DNA of 64,000 nucleotides from JBBRVP01 sp038246785. GTDB taxonomy: Bacteria; Actinomycetota; Actinomycetes; Jiangellales; Jiangellaceae. The DNA is taken from positions 62,001 to 126,000 of the forward strand of contig JBBRVP010000002.1 of the NCBI GenBank assembly GCA_038246785.1. Reading direction: 5' to 3'. Under the pieces are notes generated by a model that was not told the DNA's origin, ran no database searches, and saw only the letters and a list, made by a program, of their open reading frames with translations. The number at the start of each line of letters is the position of its first letter. Positions within the stretch are counted from its first letter, which is position 1. The translations under genes and the position numbers were made by a program. Positions 51,195 through 59,302 of the stretch are shown in pieces.

Positions 51195-51200
51195 TAGCCT
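51195..51200 (+). promoter_or_regulatory. Candidate -10 box of the ABC importer operon
   Basis: TAGCCT in CGGTAGCCTTGCCGG, about 50 bases before the GTG at 51251, which has its own GTGAGGAG ribosome site. It could separate expression of the transporter from accD. Confidence 0.45.
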
Positions 51201-51250
51201 TGCCGGCGGCAGGGCCTGGCGACGCGCCCGCGCGCTTGGTGAGGAGACCC

Positions 51251-52126
51251 GTGACCAGCACACCCCCACCTCCCGTGGCCGGGGCCGTGGTGCCCGATTC
51301 CACAGCCGCGGCTGCCACCGCGACTGCGGTGGCAGCCGAGCGGGCCGAGGCGCGTGCGGCGCGGCGGCAGCGGACGCTGCTCGGGGCCACCACCGTGCTC
51401 GTGCTGCTGCTCGCCTGGATCGTCACGGCCCGGATGGGCTGGGTCCGCCCGGTCGCGCTGCCCAAGCCGTTGGGAGTCTGGGACGCTCTCGTGCGCGTCC
51501 AGACCGAGGGCTTCCGCGGCCACAGCCTCCTCCAGCACCTTCTGATCAGCCTGACCCGCGTGTTGGTGGCGTTCTCCATCGCCCTCGTGCTCGCCGTGCC
51601 GCTCGGGCTGCTCGCCGGCGTCAGCCCGAAGTTCGAGGCGCTGCTCGACCCGGTGATCAACTTCCTGCGGGTGCTGCCGCCGCTGGCCTACCTGTTCCTG
51701 CTCATCATCTGGCTCGGCATCGGCGAGACGAGCAAGGTGACGCTGCTCCTGCTCGCGGCCTTCCCGCCGATCTTCATCGCCGTCGCCCAGGGTGTCCGCC
51801 GGATCCCGGAGACGAGGTTGGAGGCCGCCCGGATGCTGGGCGCGCGCGGGTCGGGCTACCTGCGCAGCGCCGTACTGCCCTCGGTGCTCCCCGACCTGTT
51901 CACCGGGGCGCGGGTGGCGATCGGCTTCACGTACACGACTGTCGTCGCCGCCGAGATCGTGGCCGCCGACAGCGGGATCGGCTGGATGACGCTGACGGCC
52001 TACAAGTTCCTGCAGACCGACGTCGTCTGGGTGGGGATGCTCGTCATGGGCTTCACCGGCATCGCGCTGGACGCCCTGGTGCGTGGGCTGCACCGCCACT
52101 TCGTGCCCTGGCAAGGGCGTGCGTGA
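51251..52126 (+). CDS. ABC transporter permease (SsuC/TauC type)
   Basis: This 291-residue membrane protein has an N-terminal Ala-rich cytoplasmic part and about six helices. The permease motif EAARMLGARGSGYLRSAVLP (the EAA loop) and the neighbouring LPSVLPDLFTGARVAIGFTY match the nitrate/sulfonate/taurine importers. The GTG at 51251 has a GTGAGGAG site. It lies between accD and the substrate-binding protein gene. Confidence 0.93.
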   Translation: MTSTPPPPVAGAVVPDSTAAAATATAVAAERAEARAARRQRTLLGATTVLVLLLAWIVTARMGWVRPVALPKPLGVWDALVRVQTEGFRGHSLLQHLLISLTRVLVAFSIALVLAVPLGLLAGVSPKFEALLDPVINFLRVLPPLAYLFLLIIWLGIGETSKVTLLLLAAFPPIFIAVAQGVRRIPETRLEAARMLGARGSGYLRSAVLPSVLPDLFTGARVAIGFTYTTVVAAEIVAADSGIGWMTLTAYKFLQTDVVWVGMLVMGFTGIALDALVRGLHRHFVPWQGRA

Positions 52127-52157
52127 CACCGTGTGCCCTGGCAAGGGCGCGCATGAC
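52103..52157 (+). repeat. 30-base direct duplication at the permease gene end
   Basis: GTGCCCTGGCAAGGGCG(T/C)GC(G/A)TGAC occurs at 52103-52127 and again at 52133-52157. The first copy carries the permease stop. Each copy contains the small hairpin GCCCT-GGCA-AGGGC. Confidence 0.8.
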
Positions 52158-52220
52158 TGCTGCCCGCAGGTCCTCACCCGTACCGATCCTGTCCTGACCC
52201 CTGCCAACCCGGAGGAACGC

Positions 52221-53270
52221 ATGAACCCGCTACCCCGCCGACTCGCCGGCGTCGCCGTCGCCCTCGTCACCGCGCTCGGCCTCGCCGCGTGCGGCAGCAA
52301 CAGCGACAGCGGCTCGGCCGGGTCCTCGTCCGGGAGCGGCGCGCCGGAGACGATGCGGATCGCCTTCCAGACGATCCCCAACGGTGCGCCCATCGTGAAG
52401 CAGAAGAAGTGGCTCGAGCAGGCACTGCCGAACACCAAGATCGAGTGGAAGTCGTTCAACTCGGGCGCCGAGGTCAACCAGGCGATGTCGGCGCAGGCGA
52501 TCGACGCCGGCCTCATCGGATCGAGCCCGGCCACCAACGGCATCGCCACCGGGCTGCCCTACAAGGTCGTCTGGATCTACGACGTGCTCGGTGAGAACGA
52601 GGCGCTCGTCGCCAAGAAGGACTCTGGCATCAAGACGGCCGCCGACCTCAAGGGCAGGACGGTCGGGACGCCGTTCGGGTCGACGACGCACTACAGCCTG
52701 CTCGCCGCGCTCGCCGACGCCGGTGTCAAGGCCTCCGACGTCAAGATCCTCGACATGCAGCCGCAGGACGCCCTGGCGGCGTGGCAGAGCGGGAACATCG
52801 ATGCGGCGTACGTCTGGGTGCCGGTGCTGGCCGAGATGCGCAAGGACGGCAACGTGATCATCACCAGCGGCGACATGGCCAAGAAGGGTGCGCTCACCGC
52901 CGACCTCGGCATCGTCTCGACCGAGTTCGCCGACAAGTACCCCGACGCCGTGAAGGCCTGGCTCAAGGCCGAGAACCGGGCGGTCGAGCTCTACCGCAGC
53001 GACCCCAAGGCGGCCGCCGCGGCCGTCGCCGCCGAGTACTCCCTCAGCCCGGCCGACGCCGCCTCGCAGATGAAGGAGCTCGTCTGGCTCGACGCGAAGG
53101 AGCAGGCGAGCGCCGACTACCTCGGCGACGGCAAGACCGACGGCGCGTTCGTCGACGTCATGAAGAAGACGGCGAAGTACCTCGTCGACCAGAAGGCGAT
53201 CGACCAGCAGCCGGCCGACCAGACCATCGCCGACGGGGTGGACGGCAGCTACCTGCCGACGGGTTCGTGA
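52221..53270 (+). CDS. Substrate-binding lipoprotein of an ABC importer (SsuA/TauA type)
   Basis: This 349-residue protein has a lipoprotein signal (lipobox LAAC with Cys24), a Gly/Ser linker, then a NMT1/THI5-like periplasmic-binding fold: MRIAFQTIPNGAPIVKQKKW, LIGSSPATNGIATGLPYKVV, TVGTPFGSTTHYSLLAALAD and QPQDALAAWQSGNIDAAYVW. It probably binds taurine, an alkanesulfonate or a similar compound. The ATG at 52221 has a GGAGGAACGC site. The stop overlaps the ATPase start by four bases (GTGA). Confidence 0.93.
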   Translation: MNPLPRRLAGVAVALVTALGLAACGSNSDSGSAGSSSGSGAPETMRIAFQTIPNGAPIVKQKKWLEQALPNTKIEWKSFNSGAEVNQAMSAQAIDAGLIGSSPATNGIATGLPYKVVWIYDVLGENEALVAKKDSGIKTAADLKGRTVGTPFGSTTHYSLLAALADAGVKASDVKILDMQPQDALAAWQSGNIDAAYVWVPVLAEMRKDGNVIITSGDMAKKGALTADLGIVSTEFADKYPDAVKAWLKAENRAVELYRSDPKAAAAAVAAEYSLSPADAASQMKELVWLDAKEQASADYLGDGKTDGAFVDVMKKTAKYLVDQKAIDQQPADQTIADGVDGSYLPTGS

Positions 53271-54082
53271 CCGAGGCACCGCTCGCGCTGCGCGGCACCG
53301 GCCACTCGGTGGTCTTCCGCGGCGTCCGGCACGCCTACACGACGTCAGGCCGCACGACGCTCGCCCTCGAGCGCATCGACCTCGACATCGAGGCGGGCGG
53401 GTTCGTCTGCGTCATCGGCGCGTCGGGCTGTGGCAAGTCGACGCTGCTGCAGGCGCTGGCCGGCTTCGTCCACCCGACGGAGGGCACCGTCGAGGTCGAC
53501 GGGCGGCCGGTGGCCGGACCGGACCCGTCACGGGGGGTCGTGTTCCAGCAGGCGAGCCTGTTCCCCTGGCTCGACGTGCGCGCCAACGTCTCCTACGGCC
53601 CCCGGATGCGACGGGTGCCGCGGCGCGAGTGGGCGCCGACCGTCGACGCGATGCTCGCCACCGTCGGGCTGACCGACTTTGCGGGACGGCCGCCGTACGA
53701 GTTGTCCGGCGGCATGCAGCAGCGGGCCGCGATCGCCCGCGTGCTGGTCAACGACCCGTCGGTCGTGCTCATGGACGAGCCGTTCGGGGCGCTCGACGCG
53801 CTCACCCGCGACAACCTGCAGGAGGAGCTGCTCGACATCTGGCGCAGCACCGGACGGACCATCCTGTTCGTCACGCACTCGGTCGAGGAGGCCGTCTACC
53901 TCGGCACGAAGGTCGTCGTCATGAGCCCTCGTCCGGGACGCATCGTCGACACCGTCGACGTCCGGCTGCCCGAGCTGGCCGGCCTGCCCGGGCGCGAGGT
54001 GCGCACCAGGCCGGAGTTCGTCCGGATGCGCGAGCAGGTCACCGACGCGCTCTACACCGCCATGGCGGCCCAGCGTGGCTGA
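53267..54082 (+). CDS. ABC transporter ATPase (SsuB/TauB type)
   Basis: This 271-residue ATPase has Walker A GASGCGKSTLLQAL, Q-loop VVFQQASLFPWLDVRANV, signature LSGGMQQRAAIARVLVNDP, Walker B VVLMDEPFGALDALTRD and H-loop FVTHSVEEAVYLG. LFPWLDV is typical of the sulfonate/nitrate importer ATPases. It overlaps accE by eight bases, so accE is now translationally linked to it. Confidence 0.95.
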   Translation: MTEAPLALRGTGHSVVFRGVRHAYTTSGRTTLALERIDLDIEAGGFVCVIGASGCGKSTLLQALAGFVHPTEGTVEVDGRPVAGPDPSRGVVFQQASLFPWLDVRANVSYGPRMRRVPRREWAPTVDAMLATVGLTDFAGRPPYELSGGMQQRAAIARVLVNDPSVVLMDEPFGALDALTRDNLQEELLDIWRSTGRTILFVTHSVEEAVYLGTKVVVMSPRPGRIVDTVDVRLPELAGLPGREVRTRPEFVRMREQVTDALYTAMAAQRG

Positions 54083-54311
54083 CCACGACGCCGACCCGGC
54101 ACTGGCCGCCGCTCCGCTGCTCCGCGTCGTCCGCGGCTCACCCGACGCGGCCGAGGTCGCCGCGCTGGTGGCGGTGCTGGCGGCCCGCGCCGCCCGCGGA
54201 CGGGGCGACGCGGAGCCGGTGCCCGGCGCCGGGTGGTCCGCCCACTGGCGGCGCGTCGGGGCAGCGCCATTGCCCGGACCCGGTACGTGGCGGGGCAGCG
54301 CGCGCGGCTGA
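54075..54311 (+). CDS. accE5: Acyl-CoA carboxylase epsilon subunit
   Basis: This 78-residue protein shows LLRVVRGSPDAAEVAALVAV in its first half and a short tail with WSAHWRRVG, as in the epsilon subunits that stabilise actinobacterial acyl-CoA carboxylase complexes. The GTG at 54075 overlaps the ATPase gene by eight bases, with no clear ribosome site of its own. In M. tuberculosis accE5 directly follows accD5; here an ABC importer lies between them. Confidence 0.85.
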   Translation: MADHDADPALAAAPLLRVVRGSPDAAEVAALVAVLAARAARGRGDAEPVPGAGWSAHWRRVGAAPLPGPGTWRGSARG

Positions 54312-54365
54312 CCGGCCCTGTTGCGGGGCGTGACCGTCCCTGGGTGGCGTCCTGACACCACCGCC

Positions 54366-55289
54366 TCACCCCTTCACGTACGACAGCTTCTCCGCGACCT
54401 TTCCGTCGCGTACGCGCAGGACGTCGACGCCGCGCACGTGGCCGGGGGAGCCGTCCACCTCACGCCAGGCGAAGCGCCACCGCACGACCGCCCGGTCGGC
54501 AGCGGCGAAGGACTCCTCCGGCGTCCACTCCGCCCCGCGGGTGCCGTCGAAGAGCGCCGTCCACTCCTTGCGCACGGCCTCGGCGCCCTCGAGCCGCCGA
54601 CCGTCGGGCGCGGGCTCGGTGGACTCGAAGACGCAGTCATCGGTCATCAGCGCCATCACCTCGTCGACGACGCCGCGCCCGAACGCCGCTCCGAAGCGCT
54701 CGGCGACCGCCAGCGCCGGTGACCACCCGGGGTCACGGCCGAACGCGCCCAGCAGGAGCGCCTGCGGTGTCGCGTTCGGCGGCGGCTCGACCGGGTCGGC
54801 CACCAGCCCGGCCGAACGGTATGCCCCGGCCCGCCCGGCGTACCACTGCCCCACCGCGTCGACCAGCCCCGGCGGCAGGTGCGGGTCCTGGTCGCTGGCC
54901 ACCGCCAGGTCCCACGAGTGGACGAGGTGGTCGGCCGCGAGCTGCCAGGCGTACTCCTCGGCGGAGTCGTCGCCATAGGACAGGTGGACCGTCACGGATC
55001 CGGCTGCCGGCTCGGCGAACGCGTGCCGCGCGGCCAGGGCGGCCCGCAGCGCAGCGCCGCGCGGCGACCGCTCGAGCAGGTCGGCGTCGAGCGGGTCCCC
55101 CACCTCGGCGATCGTGCGGCCCTCGAGCAGCGGCGCCGTCCAGCAGTCCTCGCCGACGACATGGGCGATCAGCGCACGGACGTCCCAGTCCGAGCACGGA
55201 GTGGGCAGTCCGAACGCCTCGTCCGGCACGCGCTGCACCGTCCACTGCCAGTGCTCCACCGACCGTTGGTAGACCTCGAGTGCGTGCAC
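54366..55289 (-). CDS. TIGR03086-type DinB-fold protein fused to a SnoaL-like domain
   Basis: This 307-residue protein has two domains. Residues about 1-190 are a DinB/mycothiol-dependent-maleylpyruvate-isomerase-like helical bundle (TPCSDWDVRALIAHVVGEDC; His43 and a later WQLAADHLVHSWDLA with His residues suggest a metal site). Residues about 195-307 resemble SnoaL/NTF2-like folds (VVDEVMALMTDDCVFESTEP, WRFAWREVDGSPGHVRGVDV). The reaction is unknown. The GTG at 55289 has AGGAGG. It converges on accE and diverges from maf. Confidence 0.85.
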   Translation of the reverse strand: MHALEVYQRSVEHWQWTVQRVPDEAFGLPTPCSDWDVRALIAHVVGEDCWTAPLLEGRTIAEVGDPLDADLLERSPRGAALRAALAARHAFAEPAAGSVTVHLSYGDDSAEEYAWQLAADHLVHSWDLAVASDQDPHLPPGLVDAVGQWYAGRAGAYRSAGLVADPVEPPPNATPQALLLGAFGRDPGWSPALAVAERFGAAFGRGVVDEVMALMTDDCVFESTEPAPDGRRLEGAEAVRKEWTALFDGTRGAEWTPEESFAAADRAVVRWRFAWREVDGSPGHVRGVDVLRVRDGKVAEKLSYVKG

Positions 55290-55359
55290 GGCGCCTCCTG
55301 TGCGAGCGATCCCGGATGCCGACCGGACTCGATCGTGCTCCTGCCGTCCGGGGCGAGGC

Positions 55360-55365
55360 TAGGTT
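55360..55365 (+). promoter_or_regulatory. Leaderless -10 box of maf
   Basis: TAGGTT followed by eight bases and the GTG at 55374. It decides the start in a frame open from 54879. Confidence 0.45.
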
Positions 55366-55373
55366 CGTTGGTC

Positions 55374-56045
55374 GTGATCCACGCGATCCCACGCCTGGTG
55401 CTCGCCTCGGCCAGTCCGGCCCGGCTGGAGACGCTGCGGCGGGCCGGCGTCGAGCCCGAGGTCGTCGTCAGCGGCGTCGACGAGAACGGCGTCGACGCCG
55501 GCACGCCGGCAGCGACAGCGCTCGAGCTGGCCCGGCGGAAGGCGGCGGCCGTGGCAGCGCGAGTGGATCCTCCGGCGCTCGTGCTCGGCTGCGACTCGGT
55601 GCTCGAGCTGGAGGGGCAGGCGTACGGCAAGCCGGCGTCGCCCGCCGAGGCGGTGCAGCGGTGGCGGGCCATGCGGGGACGGCGCGGCGTGCTGCACACC
55701 GGTCACTGGCTGGTGTCGGTGGGCTGTGGTACGGAGCGGGGACCGGGCTGCGGCGAGGTCGGGTCGACCCTCGTCCGCTTCGCCGATCTCGACGACGCGG
55801 AGATCGACGCGTACGTCGCCAGCGGGGAGCCGCTGCACGTCGCGGGCGCCTTCACCGTCGACGGGCTCGGGGGGGCGTTCGTGGAGGCGGTGGTCGGCGA
55901 CCATCACAACGTCGTCGGCCTCTCGCTCCCGCTGCTGCGCCGGCTGCTCCGCGACGTCGGCGTCCGCTGGACGGACTTGTGGGGTGGTGTCCAGGCCACC
56001 CCCGGCCCTGTTGATCAAGGAGAAGACCACGTTCCCAGCCGCTGA
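55374..56045 (+). CDS. maf: Maf-family nucleotide pyrophosphatase
   Basis: This 223-residue house-cleaning enzyme hydrolyses modified nucleoside triphosphates and can arrest division. The signature RLVLASASPARLETLRRAGV, LGCDSVLELEGQAYGKP and HVAGAFTVDGLGGAFVEAV are visible. The family normally ends near LRRLLRDVGVRWTDLW; the last about 20 residues (from GGVQATPGPV) are encoded by the left arm and loop of a 61-base inverted repeat that provides the stop codon. It converges on selB. Confidence 0.93.
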   Translation: MIHAIPRLVLASASPARLETLRRAGVEPEVVVSGVDENGVDAGTPAATALELARRKAAAVAARVDPPALVLGCDSVLELEGQAYGKPASPAEAVQRWRAMRGRRGVLHTGHWLVSVGCGTERGPGCGEVGSTLVRFADLDDAEIDAYVASGEPLHVAGAFTVDGLGGAFVEAVVGDHHNVVGLSLPLLRRLLRDVGVRWTDLWGGVQATPGPVDQGEDHVPSR

Positions 56046-56070
56046 AACGGTGGTCTTCTCCATGATCAAC
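56010..56070. repeat. 61-base inverted-repeat element, copy 2
   Basis: The arms at 56010-56031 and 56049-56070 match copy 1 at 35.3 kb: the left arm is identical and the right arm has an A where copy 1 has a T (ATGATCAAC) plus one G for T change at its inner end. The 17-base loop differs. The maf stop is in the loop and the selB stop in the right arm, so both genes end within the element, which may serve as their shared terminator. Confidence 0.85.
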
Positions 56071-57835
56071 TCGCGGAGGGGGGGTCGGGGGCGCCGGGTA
56101 CGAGGACGCGGCGGCCGGCGACGTCGCGGCGGGTGGCGCCGAGCCGATCGAGAAGCTCGAGCAGGGGTACGGCGACCCGGCGCGACGTCTGGAGGGCCCG
56201 GGCCGCCTCGCTCACCGTGAACCCGACCGGCACCGCCGCGAGCACCTCGACCGCTCGCGCGGCGGCGTCGGGACCGAGCACCACACCGTCCGCGGGTACG
56301 CAGACCAGGCCGAGCCGCGCCGCCGCAGCGACCCGCGGCGGGGTCAGCCCCAGCTCCCGCAGCGCGCCGGCGTCGGGAGCGGCAAACGGCGAACCCTCGA
56401 GATGTTCGGCCAGCCTCCGGAGTGGCTCGGCCAGCTCCGGCGGGACCGTGGGTGCCGTATCGGCGTCCACGACCCGGCCGTCGCGCAGCCCTAGCGGAGG
56501 CCGGACCAGCAGCCGCAGCAGTATCGGGTCGGGCAGGCCCAACCGCCGCGCAACGTCTGACTGGGTAGGTCCCGGATCCAGCGGCCGGCGCCTGCGGTGC
56601 TCGGCGACCGCCTCGGCGAGTCCGCCGGCGAGCCGGTCGACGGCACCGGGGTCGAGCACCCACCCGCGCAGCGACGGCGCCCCGGGCGGGGCGGGCCGGC
56701 CGATGGCGGCCAGGTCGGCGAGCCGGGCCACGCCTCGCGTCACCACGTCGGCGCCGCGCCCGGAGCGCAGGACCCCGGCGCGAGCGCGCGCGGCGCCGCG
56801 GCGCGCCAGTGGCGGCGGCAGCGGGTCGAGCACCGTCGCGCCGACCACCGCCCGCGAGCCGGGGTCGCGCAGGAGGACCCGGTCGCCGACCCGTAGCGGC
56901 AGCGCCGCGTCCAGGCGCAGCCGGACGACGTCGTCGGCGAGCCGGCGTACGCCGGCGCTCACCGCGGTAGAACCGGCGTGCAGCAGCGGACGCCGCGGAA
57001 GCGCGCCGGCACCGCCACCGGGCACGGCGACGTCGAGCAGCGAGCTGGACAGCCAGGCGCCCGGCGTCGTGAGCGCGCTGCCGCGCGGCACCGCGGCGGG
57101 GTCGACGTCGCGCAGGTTGAGCGCGACCCGGGCCGGGCCGGTGACCGCCTCGCGGGGGGTGTCCTGCGACTGCACGCTCCGCACCCGGACGCGCTCGCCG
57201 TCGACCTGCAGCACGTCACCGACGCGCACCGTCCCGGCGGACAGCGTCCCGGTGACGACGGTGCCCGCGCCGCGGATCGTGAAGGACCGGTCGACCCAGA
57301 GCCGCACCGGCGCATCGGGGTCGGGCGCCGGCAGCGCCCCGGCCAGTCCGGCCAGCGCCTGGCGCAGCGCGTCGACCCCTTGCCCCGTGCGCCCGCTCAC
57401 GGCGACCCGCGGCAGCGCAGCCAACGGCGTGCCGGCCAGCAGCGCGCCCACCTCGGCGATGACGGCCGCCGGGTCGGCGAGGTCGCAGCGCGTCACGGCG
57501 ACGACGCCGTGCTCGACGCCGAACGCCAGCGCCGCCGCGACGTGTTCGGCGGTCTGTGGCATCCAGCCCTCGTCGGCGGCCACGACGAGCAGCACCGCCG
57601 GCACCGGACCGACGCCCGCGAGCATCGTCGGCACGAAGCGCTCGTGGCCGGGCACGTCGACCGCCGTCAGCTCGTGGCCGTCCGGCAGGTCGCACCACAC
57701 GAAACCGAGGTCGAGCGTCATCCCCCGCCGGCGCTCCTCCAGCCAGCGGTCCGGCTCCATGCCCGTCAGCGCCCGCAGCAGCGTCGACTTGCCATGGTCG
57801 ACGTGGCCCGCGGTGGCGAGGACCAGCCGGCTCAC
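56066..57835 (-). CDS. selB: Selenocysteine-specific elongation factor
   Basis: This 589-residue GTPase brings selenocysteyl-tRNA to UGA codons with a SECIS element. G1 AGHVDHGKSTLLRAL, the switch MTLDLGFVWCDL, G3 DVPGHERFVPTML and a SelB-type TRCDL in place of NKxD are visible, followed by two beta barrels (TIRGAGTVVTGTLSAGTVRV) and C-terminal winged helices (residues about 380-589). The last winged helix (GFTVSEAARALQTSRRVAVP) is intact. The ATG at 57835 overlaps the selA stop by four bases. Confidence 0.95.
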   Translation of the reverse strand: MSRLVLATAGHVDHGKSTLLRALTGMEPDRWLEERRRGMTLDLGFVWCDLPDGHELTAVDVPGHERFVPTMLAGVGPVPAVLLVVAADEGWMPQTAEHVAAALAFGVEHGVVAVTRCDLADPAAVIAEVGALLAGTPLAALPRVAVSGRTGQGVDALRQALAGLAGALPAPDPDAPVRLWVDRSFTIRGAGTVVTGTLSAGTVRVGDVLQVDGERVRVRSVQSQDTPREAVTGPARVALNLRDVDPAAVPRGSALTTPGAWLSSSLLDVAVPGGGAGALPRRPLLHAGSTAVSAGVRRLADDVVRLRLDAALPLRVGDRVLLRDPGSRAVVGATVLDPLPPPLARRGAARARAGVLRSGRGADVVTRGVARLADLAAIGRPAPPGAPSLRGWVLDPGAVDRLAGGLAEAVAEHRRRRPLDPGPTQSDVARRLGLPDPILLRLLVRPPLGLRDGRVVDADTAPTVPPELAEPLRRLAEHLEGSPFAAPDAGALRELGLTPPRVAAAARLGLVCVPADGVVLGPDAAARAVEVLAAVPVGFTVSEAARALQTSRRVAVPLLELLDRLGATRRDVAGRRVLVPGAPDPPSAS

Positions 57836-59136
57836 CCCGAGGTCGCCGCCCGCTGGACCGCCGCCGCGAGACGGTCGTCGTCGTTGGGGTCGACGGTACG
57901 TACGTCGAGCAGCAGGCGGTCGTGCTCGACCCGGCCCAGCACGGCGTCGGCGCCGCGGCGTAGCGGCTCGGCCAGCGCCGCCGGCACGGCGACCGCGCTG
58001 CTCGCCAGCTCGACCCCGGGCGCCCCGCCGCCGCCGACGACTGACTGGGTCGGCACGGCCATGGCCTCGATGCCCGCTTCCCGCAAGCGTTCGGCGAGCA
58101 GGACGGCGCGCGCCGCCAGGTCGGCGGGATCGGCGTCGAGCGCGCGCCGGACCGGAGTGGCTGGCCCGCGCAACGTGGCCTCCAGCGCCGCGAGGGTGAG
58201 CTTGTCCACCCGCAGGGCGCGGGCCAGCGGGTGGCGGCGGCAGCGGCGTACGAGGTCCTCGTCACCGAGCAGCAGGCCGGCCTGCGGGCCGCCGAGCAAC
58301 TTGTCCGCGCTGGCCGTGACCAGGGCCGCGCCGTCGCGCAGACTGCTGGCCGCGTCGGGCTCCCCCGGCAGCCGCGGGTGCGCTTGGAGGAGGCCGGAGC
58401 CGATGTCGTGCAGCACCGGTAGGCCGAGCGTCGCCAGCTCTGCCACCGGCACGTCGGCGGTGAAGCCGCGCACGACGAAGTTCGACGGGTGCACCTTGAT
58501 CACCAGCGCCGTGTCGGGGCCGCCCGCGTCGGCGTAGTCGCGCAGGGTCGTGCGGTTGGTCGTGCCGACCTCGCGCAGCCGAGCGCCGGTGCTGGACAGC
58601 AGGTCCGGCAGCCGGAAGCCGTCCCCGATCTCGACGAGCTCCCCGCGGCTGACGAGCACCTCCCGGCCCTGCGCGAGGGCCGTCACGGCGAGCACGAGCG
58701 CAGCGGCGTTGTTGTTGACGACGTGTACGCCGCGGGCTGCCGGCACCGCGGCGGCCAGCGCGCCCAGCGCGCCCGCCCCGCGGCGGCCCCGGCGGCCGGT
58801 GGCGAGGTCGAGCTCCACATCGGTCGTGCCCGCCGCGGCGAGCAACGCCTCTCGGGCTGCGGGCGACAGCGGCGCCCGACCCAGGTTGGTGTGCACGAGC
58901 ACACCGGTCGCGTTGAGCACCGGTTGCAGTGACGTGGCGCTGGCCGGCAACGCGGCCACCGCGAGGTCGGCGGCGGCGTCGGGGCCAGCCTGACCGGAGC
59001 GGACCGCCTGCTGCGCCGTGCGTACGGCATCCCGCACCACGTCCGCGCCGAGCCGGTAACGGGCCGAGACCAGTCGCGGATCGGTCAGCAGCACGTCGGT
59101 GCGCGGCACCTGTCGCCGCGGGTCCCCGGCCTGCAC
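57832..59136 (-). CDS. selA: L-seryl-tRNA(Sec) selenium transferase
   Basis: This 434-residue PLP enzyme turns seryl-tRNA(Sec) into selenocysteyl-tRNA(Sec). LVHTNLGRAPLSPAAREALL, VSRGELVEIGDGFRLPDLL, REVGTTNRTTLRDYADA and the PLP-lysine loop VTASADKLLGGPQAGLLLG are present. The GTG start at 59136 lies six bases after TACGGT, so the transcript is probably leaderless. selA-selB form an operon. The selenophosphate synthetase gene and tRNA(Sec) gene were not found in this window. Confidence 0.95.
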   Translation of the reverse strand: MQAGDPRRQVPRTDVLLTDPRLVSARYRLGADVVRDAVRTAQQAVRSGQAGPDAAADLAVAALPASATSLQPVLNATGVLVHTNLGRAPLSPAAREALLAAAGTTDVELDLATGRRGRRGAGALGALAAAVPAARGVHVVNNNAAALVLAVTALAQGREVLVSRGELVEIGDGFRLPDLLSSTGARLREVGTTNRTTLRDYADAGGPDTALVIKVHPSNFVVRGFTADVPVAELATLGLPVLHDIGSGLLQAHPRLPGEPDAASSLRDGAALVTASADKLLGGPQAGLLLGDEDLVRRCRRHPLARALRVDKLTLAALEATLRGPATPVRRALDADPADLAARAVLLAERLREAGIEAMAVPTQSVVGGGGAPGVELASSAVAVPAALAEPLRRGADAVLGRVEHDRLLLDVRTVDPNDDDRLAAAVQRAATSG

Positions 59137-59142
59137 AAGCCG

Positions 59143-59148
59143 ACCGTA
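59143..59148 (-). promoter_or_regulatory. Leaderless -10 box of selA
   Basis: On the minus strand TACGGT plus six bases leads to the GTG start of selA at 59136. Confidence 0.45.
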
Positions 59149-59302
59149 CGGGAGGGGGGCTGGCTACGCCCGGCGGCACAGAAGCCGCGCGCGACACTGC
59201 AGAGCACCCTCGGCCAGGCCGTGGTCACCTGGCATACTGCACCCACGCCACGAAAACGCAGCCGCCGTCCACGCTTGGTGGCGTAGAGCCGAGAATCGCC
59301 GC

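Noticed and set aside
59137..59302. tRNA(Sec) gene next to selA
   Set aside because: No UCA anticodon loop or T-loop consensus was seen on either strand in this gap.
59099..59302. Upstream extension of the LuxR regulator
   Set aside because: The 68 extra residues are Arg/Cys-rich and overlap selA; the family begins with the GRE motif just after the ATG at 59303.
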